Source: Nitrospinae bacterium RIFCSPLOWO2_12_FULL_45_22 (GTDB lineage: Bacteria > 2-12-FULL-45-22). Taken from it: DNA of 33,076 bases. How positions within the stretch are numbered: position 1 is the stretch's first letter; the number at the start of each line of letters is the position of its first letter. The notes under the pieces were generated by a model. The model was not told the origin of the DNA. It saw only the letters and a program-made list of their open reading frames with translations, and did no database searches. Both the position numbers and the translations under genes were made by a program. This document shows, piece by piece, positions 8,584 through 17,301 of the stretch. The stretch covers positions 1 to 33,076 of the forward strand of contig MHDQ01000189.1 in assembly GCA_001803565.1 (NCBI GenBank). The letters run 5' to 3'.

Positions 8584-10530
8584 GTGAAAAAAATCTTTAT
8601 TTTTACTTTCCCTCTACCTTTTATAATTGGGGGCATTATTGCTATGTTTTTATTACGGGATGGAGGAGAGCCGCAAAAGGCTATGCCAGCCCCATCCGAG
8701 GCCCTTTTTATTGATGGGGATAAATATTTCCGTCAGGGTAAATACCAGGATGCTATAAGGGCTTATCAGGATGCCCGCCACCACTATCCTAAATCTAGCA
8801 AGGCCCCTAAAGCCCTATTTCAAATAGGGAGGTCTTATGAGCACTTGATGCTCTATCTGGAGGCAGCCGCAGTATATCAAACTTTTTTAGAGTTTTATCC
8901 TCAAGACCCGTTGACCCCGCAGGTTAAACTAGCTAAAGCCACTATGGCCCTTGGGTTAGAAAAACTCCAGGAGGCCCAGGACCAACTTATATATATAATC
9001 AACCAGTATCCTGACCCGCTTATCTCTTCCCAGGCCAAATACCTACTAGCGGATTGTTATTACAAACTAAAAGATTATCAAAATGCCCAAAAATATTATG
9101 AGATGGTCTTTTCCCCTACTCTCGCCTATCTCAGCACACACCAGCAGGGGTTTCTTCAGATGGGAGAAGTATATCTGGCCAATAAAGAATTTTCTAAGGC
9201 CAAACAAGTCTTGCTGAGACTAATAAACATATATCCCCAGGGCAATTATATTGATAAAGCCCTAACTATGTTGGGAGATTCTTTTTATGCCGAGGGAGAC
9301 CTGGAGAAGGCCCTGTTTATTTATGCCTACGCAGCCGAGCGCTACCCCAAGAGAGAATGGGGTCAGCGGAGTCGGCTTCGGCTGGCTAATTTAGGCCTGG
9401 AGAGAGTCCAGGGCCGGGATACAGAGCCATCGTCTCATAGTCCAGACTATTTGAACCCTTTAAAGGCCTATAAAGAGCTAGCCAAAGGAAGTATCTATCC
9501 CGAAGTATCAGCGCTTGCTCTAATGAAGCTAGGAGCCTATTTAGATCAACAAGGCGATTATCAAGGCGCCTATTATATCTTCAAAGAGATCGAGAGTGAA
9601 CATGTTGAGAATAGGCTCTATAAGCAGGCCCAATTGTCTGCTCAAGGGGCTATCAAAAGGTTAATAGACTCTCTCTATTACCAGAATGACTTTCTCTCGA
9701 TGGTGAAATTTTATCGGGAGAATAGAACAGAAATAGAACAGAGTTCTGATGCTCGTCTCCTCTTCTACCTGGCCAGCAGTTGCCAGAACTTGGGATTATA
9801 TGCTTTAGCGGTAAATTTATACGAGCGGGCGGACAAATATTCATCCAAAGCTGACGGATTAAGCCAGGAGATTCTGCTAAATTTAGGGGAAGCATATAAT
9901 CGAGATGAGAGATATGGCTTAGCAGAAAAGGTTATTAGAGACTTTTTACAAAATTTACGGGACAGGAATGCCCCCCCTATCTATAGGCGGGGTTTTCCAA
10001 CCCCGCAAAAAAAATCTTCAGAAGAAACCAACCAATGTCGTGCCTATCCTATTCTAATTAATGCCCTTTATCATCAGGAGAAATTTCCTGAAGCTATCAA
10101 TGCCTATGTCAGTAGCGCAAAACTATGTCCTACAAATAAAGACAATTTTTATATTAATTACCAAATAGGCGCTTCGTACCAGAAGACTGGTAACCTATCG
10201 GAAGCAAAAGCCTGCTTTGAGCAAGCCCTCCAACTATTACCCAAAACCCCCAATGAAGCGGATAAGGCTCTCCCATTATCTGGCAGCTTCCCGGTTCAAT
10301 TAGGAAACTCCCTCTATCGGGCTAAAGATTACAAGGCTGCTGCAGAGGTCTACAACGAGGCATTAAAATTGCCGGGGACAAAAGATATGCTCCCGTGGAT
10401 AATCTACCAATTGGGGCGCTCTTATCAGAAACAAGGCTTAACAAAAGAGGCCCGAAAGACCTATAAGAAGTTGCTTTCTCAGACTAATGACCCGTTTTGG
10501 AAAGATCTGGCTCAGGTCTGGTTAGATTAA
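8584..10530 (+). CDS. Tetratricopeptide-repeat protein with N-terminal signal/TM segment, GTG start
   Basis: Repeated TPR motifs (ALFIDGDKYFRQGKYQDAIRAYQDARHHYP..., LGRSYQKQGLTKEARKTYKKLL); hydrophobic N-terminus. Confidence 0.85.
   Translation: MKKIFIFTFPLPFIIGGIIAMFLLRDGGEPQKAMPAPSEALFIDGDKYFRQGKYQDAIRAYQDARHHYPKSSKAPKALFQIGRSYEHLMLYLEAAAVYQTFLEFYPQDPLTPQVKLAKATMALGLEKLQEAQDQLIYIINQYPDPLISSQAKYLLADCYYKLKDYQNAQKYYEMVFSPTLAYLSTHQQGFLQMGEVYLANKEFSKAKQVLLRLINIYPQGNYIDKALTMLGDSFYAEGDLEKALFIYAYAAERYPKREWGQRSRLRLANLGLERVQGRDTEPSSHSPDYLNPLKAYKELAKGSIYPEVSALALMKLGAYLDQQGDYQGAYYIFKEIESEHVENRLYKQAQLSAQGAIKRLIDSLYYQNDFLSMVKFYRENRTEIEQSSDARLLFYLASSCQNLGLYALAVNLYERADKYSSKADGLSQEILLNLGEAYNRDERYGLAEKVIRDFLQNLRDRNAPPIYRRGFPTPQKKSSEETNQCRAYPILINALYHQEKFPEAINAYVSSAKLCPTNKDNFYINYQIGASYQKTGNLSEAKACFEQALQLLPKTPNEADKALPLSGSFPVQLGNSLYRAKDYKAAAEVYNEALKLPGTKDMLPWIIYQLGRSYQKQGLTKEARKTYKKLLSQTNDPFWKDLAQVWLD
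9958..10006. repeat. Two-hairpin palindromic element inside the TPR coding sequence
   Basis: CGGGACAGGAATGCCCCCCCTATC + TATAG + GCGGGGTT-TTCC-AACCCCGC; related element at 32187-32252. Confidence 0.75.
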
Positions 10531-10540
10531 GGAATAAGGT

Positions 10541-10877
10541 AACTGTTTAGCCACGGATGGACACGGATATACACAAATGTACAAAAATCCGTTTCAATGC
10601 AAAATGCAAAATTAGCAATTAGCATTTTCAAAATCAATTAAGTGTGGCTATTCTTTGTCATAACGCCTAAATAATACAATTTGTAGTGGTCGAGCTTGCT
10701 CGACATTCCTAGCAGAGCAAGCTCTGCCACTACAGGGTTAATTGAATTTTGACAGAAAATAGCCACACCCAAATCAATTCCTCATTGTTAATTTTGCCAT
10801 GAAGGCAGAAATTGATCAGTGTTCATCCGTGTGTATCCGTGGCAAATATTTATAAGACTTTATTTGGCTAAACTGTT
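10541..10877. repeat. Composite nested inverted-repeat island (four layers)
   Basis: Arms 10541-10552/10866-10877, 10550-10574/10821-10843, 10642-10660/10750-10768, 10682-10689/10727-10734 (all eye-aligned). Confidence 0.8.
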
Positions 10878-10888
10878 AAGGGATAAGA

Positions 10889-12175
10889 ATGAATAATACA
10901 ACATTAACAAAGACTAACGGCCAGGGCAAGATGGAGATGCTATTCCAGGCCTTTAATACCTTCAATGAAACGGCCTTAAAGCTGAATGAATATTACCAGG
11001 GTCTAGAACAACAAGTCAAAAGTCTCAATATTGAGCTAGAAAGGAAAAATAGAGAGCTAGAAAAAAATCTGGAAGAAAAGGAGCAGGTAAAAAATTATCT
11101 CCATAATATCCTGGAGAGCCTCTCTACTGGTGTATTGGTGCTTGATATTAAAGGCCGAGTTACTACTAGAAACCGTGCCTTCCAAAAGATTACCAACGGA
11201 AGGATCAAGGAGGTTAAAGACTTTATCTCCAGGCAAGTTGGGGAAACGAAATCTGGCTATTTAGAGCTAAAGGGTAAGGCGAGAAACGGTTGTGTACTGC
11301 GCCTTAAGAGATTCCCCTTAATAGCCGCTAATCAGGAAACCAAGGGCACGGTAATCACCCTGGAAGATATAACCCGCTTGAAGAGGCTGGAGGAACAGGT
11401 CAGCCGGAACAGTCGTCTCGAGGCCATGGGCGAAATGGCAGTAAATATTGCCCATGAAATAAGAAACCCCCTGGGTAGTATCGAACTATTTGCCTCTTTG
11501 CTGAAGCGAGATTTTAGCAAGGGCGACGAGCGGAGGAAGTTGGTAGAGCATATTATCTCTGGGGTCAAGAGTCTAAACCAGGTTATTTCCAATACTCTAC
11601 TCTTTACTCATACCCTCATCCCCAACTTTCAAAAAGTTAATCTTTCCTCTCTACTGGATGAAGCCCTGGTCTTTTCTAGCCATATTGTTAAGGAGAACAG
11701 GATTAAGGTTAGTAAAGAGTATAGCCCGAAAAATTTCCTCTTATTATATGCCGATAGCGCTTTATTGAAGCAATTATTCCTTAACCTCATTTTAAACGCA
11801 GTTCAGGCCATGCCGGATGGCGGTTATTTGAAAATAGCTACCGCTGTAATAAGGGAAACTATAGACAATGGCAATGGAAGGGTTCAGAGTGAAATGTTGG
11901 AGATAAAGATTGCTGATACAGGCATGGGTATGAATCGAGCAGTTCGTGAGAAGGTCTTCGACCCTTTCTTTACTACCCGGCAAGGTGGCACTGGTTTAGG
12001 GCTGACTATAGCCCACCGCATAATAGAAGCCCATGGGGGGACTATAGGGGTAGAGAGCCAGCCAAGAAAAGGAACAACTTTTACTCTCGGCTTACCCCTA
12101 CAAAGTGAAAAAAAAACCGCAGAGACACAGAGACACAGAGACATAGAGAATGGACCTAAACCAGATCACCGATAG
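10889..12175 (+). CDS. PAS-domain sensor histidine kinase, FlrB/FleS-like
   Basis: PAS-like segment; H-box MGEMAVNIAHEIRNPLGSIELFASLL; ATPase domain NLILNAVQAMPDGG, GTGLGLTIAHRIIEAHGG; adjacent sigma-54 activator and flagellar genes. Confidence 0.88.
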   Translation: MNNTTLTKTNGQGKMEMLFQAFNTFNETALKLNEYYQGLEQQVKSLNIELERKNRELEKNLEEKEQVKNYLHNILESLSTGVLVLDIKGRVTTRNRAFQKITNGRIKEVKDFISRQVGETKSGYLELKGKARNGCVLRLKRFPLIAANQETKGTVITLEDITRLKRLEEQVSRNSRLEAMGEMAVNIAHEIRNPLGSIELFASLLKRDFSKGDERRKLVEHIISGVKSLNQVISNTLLFTHTLIPNFQKVNLSSLLDEALVFSSHIVKENRIKVSKEYSPKNFLLLYADSALLKQLFLNLILNAVQAMPDGGYLKIATAVIRETIDNGNGRVQSEMLEIKIADTGMGMNRAVREKVFDPFFTTRQGGTGLGLTIAHRIIEAHGGTIGVESQPRKGTTFTLGLPLQSEKKTAETQRHRDIENGPKPDHR

Positions 12176-12205
12176 TCTTCTCTGCGTCTTCGCGCCTCTG
12201 CGGTG
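12117..12205. repeat. Inverted repeat (CCGCAGAG family) overlapping the 3' end of the kinase gene
   Basis: ACCGCAGAGACACAGAGACACAGAG... vs ...CTCTGCGTCTTCGCGCCTCTGCGGT. Confidence 0.75.
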
Positions 12206-12227
12206 AAGCCTTACATCTTATTTAGCT

Positions 12228-13556
12228 ATGATGACGAGTAAAGCTATATTGATAGTAGATGACGATAAGGATATGCGTTTGGCTTTACAAGAGACCCTTA
12301 CCCGCCGGGGCTATGGCACAACCCTGGCCTGTAATGGTATAGAGGCGCTAGAGAGAATGCGAGAAAAAGAATACCAGGCCATTATAGCCGACATAAAGAT
12401 GCCAGGGATGAGTGGGGTAGAAATGCTACAAGAAGTAAAAAAGAAGGGGCTTAACACACCTCTTATTTTAATCACTGCTTACGGAAAGATCGAAGATGCC
12501 GTTGAAGCTATGAAAGCTGGGGCGTTTGATTATATTCAGAAGCCTTTTTCTAGCGAGGCCGTAGAGGCTATAGTAGATAAGGCCCTGGAACAGAATAATA
12601 AAAAGGCCACTAAGAGGCGCCACATGCCTAAAGGTGAAATCATAACTAATGATCCTGCTATGCAAAAGATTATAGAGTTGGCTAGTATGGTGGCCCCTAC
12701 CCGGGCTCCTTTCTTGATCCAGGGAGAGAGTGGGACTGGCAAAGAAGTACTGGCTCGCTTTATTCACAATCACAGCCCGCGGAAAGAGTATCCCTTTATT
12801 GCCATAAACTGCGCAGCATTACCAGAGGGATTACTAGAGAGCGAGCTGTTTGGGCATGAAAAAGGTTCTTTTACTGGCGCTATAAGTCGCAAACTAGGCA
12901 AGTTTGAACTGGCTCAAGGCGGGACCTTGATGCTGGATGAAATTAGTGAGATGAACCTCCATCTGCAGGCAAAGTTATTACGGGTCTTGCAGGAATACGA
13001 GATAGATCGCCTGGGAGGGCGAGAGCCGATCTCTATTGATGTGAGGATAATAGCTACCACCAATAGAGACCTGGGGGAAGCCATAGCCGAGAAGAAGTTT
13101 CGGGAAGACCTTTTCTACCGGTTGAATGTAGTCTCTTTAGTCATTCCTCCGTTACGCGAAAGGCGGGAAGACATACCCTTATTAACCGACCATTTTATGC
13201 ACAAATACAGCCGAGACAACGGCAAAGGTAGCAAAGTAGTTTCCAAGAATGCCTTAAGCCTATTAATGGAATACCCCTGGCCCGGTAATGTCAGAGAGCT
13301 AGAAAATATCATTGAAAGAGCCGTCATCCTCAGCCGCGATAATACCCTTTCTCCTAAAGATATCTCTTTGCCATTCCCTCTTTCCGTTAAAGCAGAGGTA
13401 GGGGAAAATGGCAAACAGTGTTCCATGAAAGATATGGAGAAGGCATTAATCCTTAAGACATTAACTGAATATAACAACAATAGGACCCATACTGCTAAGA
13501 CCCTGGGTATCAGCATAAGAACTTTGAGAAACAAACTAAAAGAATATCGCTCTTAA
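12228..13556 (+). CDS. Sigma-54-dependent response regulator, FlrC/FleR-like
   Basis: Receiver (IIADIKMPG), AAA+ (GESGTGKEVLARFIH, GSFTGA, GGTLMLDEI, RLNVVSLVIPPLRERREDIP), Fis-type HTH (NNNRTHTAKTLGISIRTLRNKLKEY). Confidence 0.93.
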   Translation: MMTSKAILIVDDDKDMRLALQETLTRRGYGTTLACNGIEALERMREKEYQAIIADIKMPGMSGVEMLQEVKKKGLNTPLILITAYGKIEDAVEAMKAGAFDYIQKPFSSEAVEAIVDKALEQNNKKATKRRHMPKGEIITNDPAMQKIIELASMVAPTRAPFLIQGESGTGKEVLARFIHNHSPRKEYPFIAINCAALPEGLLESELFGHEKGSFTGAISRKLGKFELAQGGTLMLDEISEMNLHLQAKLLRVLQEYEIDRLGGREPISIDVRIIATTNRDLGEAIAEKKFREDLFYRLNVVSLVIPPLRERREDIPLLTDHFMHKYSRDNGKGSKVVSKNALSLLMEYPWPGNVRELENIIERAVILSRDNTLSPKDISLPFPLSVKAEVGENGKQCSMKDMEKALILKTLTEYNNNRTHTAKTLGISIRTLRNKLKEYRS

Positions 13557-13627
13557 GGAGTGAGGAGTAAGGGGTGAGGCGTGAGGGGGAAAATATTTTA
13601 CTTACCTACCCCTAACGTCTCACGATA
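13557..13627. repeat. Degenerate GTGAGGAGTAAGGGG-type array with inverted arm
   Basis: ggagtgaggagtaaggggtgaggcgtgagg ... acctacccctaacgtctcacg. Confidence 0.6.
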
Positions 13628-13666
13628 AGTTTATCTGAGTGCTAAAGGCTCACAAGAGGAGAACTT

Positions 13667-15298
13667 ATGGACAGTATTATTAATCTTGTTAAATCATATC
13701 TGCTTCAACTGGAGGCTATCTTTAAGGCCCTATCGCTGTCCAAAAAAATTATCCTATTAGTGTTACTCTCCCTGGTAGGGGCTATCCTGCTCTTGACGGC
13801 CCTCTACATACACAGACCTGATTATCAACTGCTATACTCCCACCTGACACCGGAAGATGCTGCCGCCATTGTAGAAAAACTGAAGGAGGATAAAGTTCCT
13901 TACCATCTGGCTGCAGACGGGACTTCTATCCTGGTTCCATCGGGCAAAAAATATGATGTGAGGCTGGGGTTGGCCGCAGAGGGATTACCCCGGGGTGGGG
14001 CTATAGGGTTTGAGATTTTTGACCGTACTAACTGGGGTATGACCAGTTTTACGGAGAGACTAAATTTCCAGCGAGCCTTACAAGGAGAGCTGGCCAGAAC
14101 TATCATTAATCTAGACGAAGTAGAGCAAGCACGGGTGCATATAGTACTGCCAGAAAAGGCGATATTTAAAGAGGATCAGAAAAAGGCTACTGCTTCAGTA
14201 ATAGTGAAGATTGCCTCTGGTAGGGATCTTGGCCGAGAACAAGTACCGGGGATTATACACCTGGTAGCCAGTAGTGTAGAAGGATTAGACCCCCAAGAAG
14301 TTACCATATTAGATACCCGAGGCCGGATATTGTCCGGGGATAAGAATGCCAGCCCCGGCTACCAGCTCACCAACTTCCAGATTGATATCAAGCAAAAGCT
14401 AGAAAAGGATATGGAACAACGTATCCAGAGTATGCTCGAACAGATTCTGGGCCGGAACAAGGCTATTGTGCGAGTATCAGCCGATCTAGACTTTCGCCAG
14501 GTAGAGAGCACAGAAGAAGGTTATGACCCCCAGAGGGTAGTAGTCCGGAGTGAACAAAGGAGCGAAGAGAAGTCTTTAGGGGGAGGGGCTATCGCTATGG
14601 GCGTACCGGGGGCCAGTACAAAAATACCTTCCCCTACCACTCCTGGCACTGCCCCCTCAGCGGCAGAGGCTCCACAAAAAACTTCTTCGCAATCTCAGAG
14701 ACAAACAGAGACCATAAATTATGAGATAAGCAAAATAACAAAACGGATAGTAAGCCCTTATAGTGAAGTAAAGAGGCTATCGGTAGCAGTGCTGGTAGAC
14801 GGTATTTATAAGAAAAAAAAGGATGGTATACATGAGTATATAGCCAGATCGGCTGGAGAGCTGGCGAAACTAGAAGATCTGGTCAAAGGAGCTATGGGGT
14901 TTGATGCCAAGAGGGGAGACCAGTTGCAAATGGTTAATGTTCCCGTTGATAACTCCATATTAGAAACAGAGGTAGAAACAATGGGTGAGGGCTATTGGCC
15001 GTATTGGCTGATTCCATTACTCCCGGTCCTAAAGAAGAGTTTATCCCTAATCATTATCCTCATTCTATTCTCTCTATTCATATTGAAACCCTTACTCAAT
15101 TGGTTATCCCGGAGTGAGCTGGAGTTAAGTCTCCCCAAAGAGCTACCTAAGAGCCTAAAAGAGTTAGAAATTGAGGCCGGCTCACCACTAAAAGAGATGT
15201 CAGGCTTGAGTTCACGAGAAAAAGCGATAGAGATTGCTAAGAGTGCCCCCAGCCGCGCTGCTCAACTAGCCAAAGAATGGCTTAGCGAAGGAGATTAA
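13667..15298 (+). CDS. fliF: Flagellar MS-ring protein FliF
   Basis: LYSHLTPEDAAAIVEKLKEDKVPYHLAADGTSILVP, RVHIVLPEKAIF, two TM segments, conserved C-terminus. Confidence 0.95.
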   Translation: MDSIINLVKSYLLQLEAIFKALSLSKKIILLVLLSLVGAILLLTALYIHRPDYQLLYSHLTPEDAAAIVEKLKEDKVPYHLAADGTSILVPSGKKYDVRLGLAAEGLPRGGAIGFEIFDRTNWGMTSFTERLNFQRALQGELARTIINLDEVEQARVHIVLPEKAIFKEDQKKATASVIVKIASGRDLGREQVPGIIHLVASSVEGLDPQEVTILDTRGRILSGDKNASPGYQLTNFQIDIKQKLEKDMEQRIQSMLEQILGRNKAIVRVSADLDFRQVESTEEGYDPQRVVVRSEQRSEEKSLGGGAIAMGVPGASTKIPSPTTPGTAPSAAEAPQKTSSQSQRQTETINYEISKITKRIVSPYSEVKRLSVAVLVDGIYKKKKDGIHEYIARSAGELAKLEDLVKGAMGFDAKRGDQLQMVNVPVDNSILETEVETMGEGYWPYWLIPLLPVLKKSLSLIIILILFSLFILKPLLNWLSRSELELSLPKELPKSLKELEIEAGSPLKEMSGLSSREKAIEIAKSAPSRAAQLAKEWLSEGD

Positions 15299-15303
15299 AC
15301 AAG

Positions 15304-16320
15304 ATGGAAAGAACCACCCCGACTGGACCGCAAAAAGCCGCTATCCTTTTCCTCTCCCTGGGAGAAGATATCGCCTCAGAGGTATTGAAAAACCTGGAAG
15401 ATGATGAGATCCAAAAAATAACTAGGTCTATGAGCCGACTGAAAAATATCTCCCAAGAAGATATTCAGAAGGTACTGGACGAATTTTATCACCGCACCAC
15501 CTCAGGTGTTATATCCCCTCAGGGGGGTGAAAATTATATAAAACGGGTGATTGCTAAAGCTTTAGGCGAGAGGCGGGCTGAAGAGATAGTCAGAAATATA
15601 GCTTCTGGCTATAAAGGGAATAAGGTCTCCTTCCAACAGTCTATCCGGAGCCTTGACCCTAAAGCCATAGCAGTTTTAGTAGCTAACGAACATCCCCAAG
15701 TTACCTCCGTGATATTGGCTCATTTGCCACCAGAACGTACTGCCCAGGTACTGGCACTACTGCCTGAGGAATTAAGGCTGGAAGTTATCCTTAGGTTTAG
15801 CCACACAGATAGCGTAACGGCAGAGGTATTAGAGGTGATAGACGAGGTTCTGCAGAAAAAGGTAGATAGATTAGGGAGCAAAGAGAGTCAAAAGCTCGGG
15901 GGGGTGCAGAAGGTAGCTGAGGTGCTGAATCAGATGGACAAAGTAAATCAGGAGGCCCTGCTGGAGCACCTGGGAGAAAGAGAACCCTCCTTAGCCGATG
16001 AGATTAGACAGTTGATGTTCGCTTTTGAGGACCTGATCCTCCTGGATAGCAGGGGTATCCAGACCCTCTTGAAAGAGACTAATAACCAAGAACTGGCCAA
16101 GGCCCTTAAAGCGGCCAGTGAGACGATAAAGAACCTCTTCTTCAAAAATATGTCTGAACGGGCAGTCAATATGCTTAAGGAAGATATGGAGGTTATGGGC
16201 CCGATTAGGTTAAGAGATGTAGAATCTGCCCAACAGAATATTGTCCGAACTGCCCGGAGAATGGAACAAGAAGGCAAAATAACTATCAGAGGGCGAGGAG
16301 AAGAAGATGCCCTGGTCTAA
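15304..16320 (+). CDS. fliG: Flagellar motor switch protein FliG
   Basis: ANEHPQVTSVILAHLPPERTAQVLALLP; FEDLILLDSRGIQTLLKE. Confidence 0.96.
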   Translation: MERTTPTGPQKAAILFLSLGEDIASEVLKNLEDDEIQKITRSMSRLKNISQEDIQKVLDEFYHRTTSGVISPQGGENYIKRVIAKALGERRAEEIVRNIASGYKGNKVSFQQSIRSLDPKAIAVLVANEHPQVTSVILAHLPPERTAQVLALLPEELRLEVILRFSHTDSVTAEVLEVIDEVLQKKVDRLGSKESQKLGGVQKVAEVLNQMDKVNQEALLEHLGEREPSLADEIRQLMFAFEDLILLDSRGIQTLLKETNNQELAKALKAASETIKNLFFKNMSERAVNMLKEDMEVMGPIRLRDVESAQQNIVRTARRMEQEGKITIRGRGEEDALV

Positions 16321-17023
16321 GGTAATAAAATCTCTTGAGATTGATAACCATGAAGTAAATAACTTTTCCCTGGGGACAATGAGGGTGGGGAAAATACAGG
16401 AATTTGTCCCTATGAAGAAAAAGGAAGAAATAAGGGAGCCGCAGGAAGAATATTCGCGCCTTATCCGGGAAGCAGAAATAGAGGCCAGGAAGATAAAAGA
16501 AGAAGCCTATAGAAAAGGGTTCTCAGAGGGTAAGGAAGAGGGCCTCAGAATGGCCCAAGAAAGGGCAGAGAGGTTGTTTAAAGAGATCCGAACATATATG
16601 GATAGATTAGAGGATCTGGAAGAAGACCTATGCAGAGAGAGTGAGCGGGAAGTAGTGGAATTAGCCCTGGCCATTGCCCGAAAGATTATCATCCGAGAAA
16701 TAACGACTGATCCTCTCACCATTGCTCATATCGCCCGCGCAGCCCTTGAAAAAATCCCTTTTTCCCTACAGATCAAGATTCGAGTAAACCCGGCAGATTG
16801 GGAATATATAACAAAAAAACCCTTTGATACTGGAAAATATAAGGATATTGCCTTTGAACCGGATAATACCATAAATCCAGGGGGATGTTATATAGAAACA
16901 GAGTTTGGGGACATTGATGCCCGCTGGGAGGAGCAACTACAAGAGATAGAGAGATTATTTAAGGGTCTAATACCTAAGCCGGGTAAGGCCGATAAGAAAG
17001 GGAGAAGGACCAAAAAAAACTAG
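16307..17023 (+). CDS. fliH: Flagellar assembly protein FliH
   Basis: Position between fliG and fliI; AYRKGFSEGKEEG, charged coiled coil, FliH-like C-terminus (GGCYIETEFGDIDARWEEQLQEI). Confidence 0.9.
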   Translation: MPWSKVIKSLEIDNHEVNNFSLGTMRVGKIQEFVPMKKKEEIREPQEEYSRLIREAEIEARKIKEEAYRKGFSEGKEEGLRMAQERAERLFKEIRTYMDRLEDLEEDLCRESEREVVELALAIARKIIIREITTDPLTIAHIARAALEKIPFSLQIKIRVNPADWEYITKKPFDTGKYKDIAFEPDNTINPGGCYIETEFGDIDARWEEQLQEIERLFKGLIPKPGKADKKGRRTKKN

Positions 17024-17041
17024 CACAGTTACTCACGTATA

Positions 17042-17254
17042 GAGTACCCGGCTCTGCCACTACAGTCCACAGAATAGCTTGTAGCTGGTAGTGGTTGAGT
17101 CTTCGGGCTGAGGCCCTCGAGGCCTAAGGCTTGCTCAACTCTTTCTAGACCATTTGCCGCTCCTTGATGACTTAGTGCCTTGGTGGCTGAAGGGTTACCA
17201 AGGCAAAATGCAAAATTAGCAATTAGCATTTCAAAATCAATTGTTAATTTTGCA
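17042..17254. repeat. Cluster of at least three repeat families filling the fliH-fliI gap
   Basis: 17042-17064 gagtacccggctctgccactaca; hairpin-rich 17090-17140; hairpin TGCAAAATTAGCAATT (17209-17224)/AATTGTTAATTTTGCA (17239-17254). Confidence 0.75.
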
Positions 17255-17301
17255 CTGAAGACAAAAATTGTTCCGTATTTATTCGGTGTAGGGAGTCAAA
17301 C

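Noticed and set aside
12865-12885. GSFTGA instead of GAFTGA in the FlrC-like activator as a novelty
   Set aside because: This variant is known among flagellar sigma-54 activators, so not treated as unusual.
16988-16995. GCCGATAA matches to the sigma-28 -10 box (16988, also 18794 and 24140)
   Set aside because: All lie inside coding sequence (…ADK… codons) and lack a properly spaced TAAA -35.
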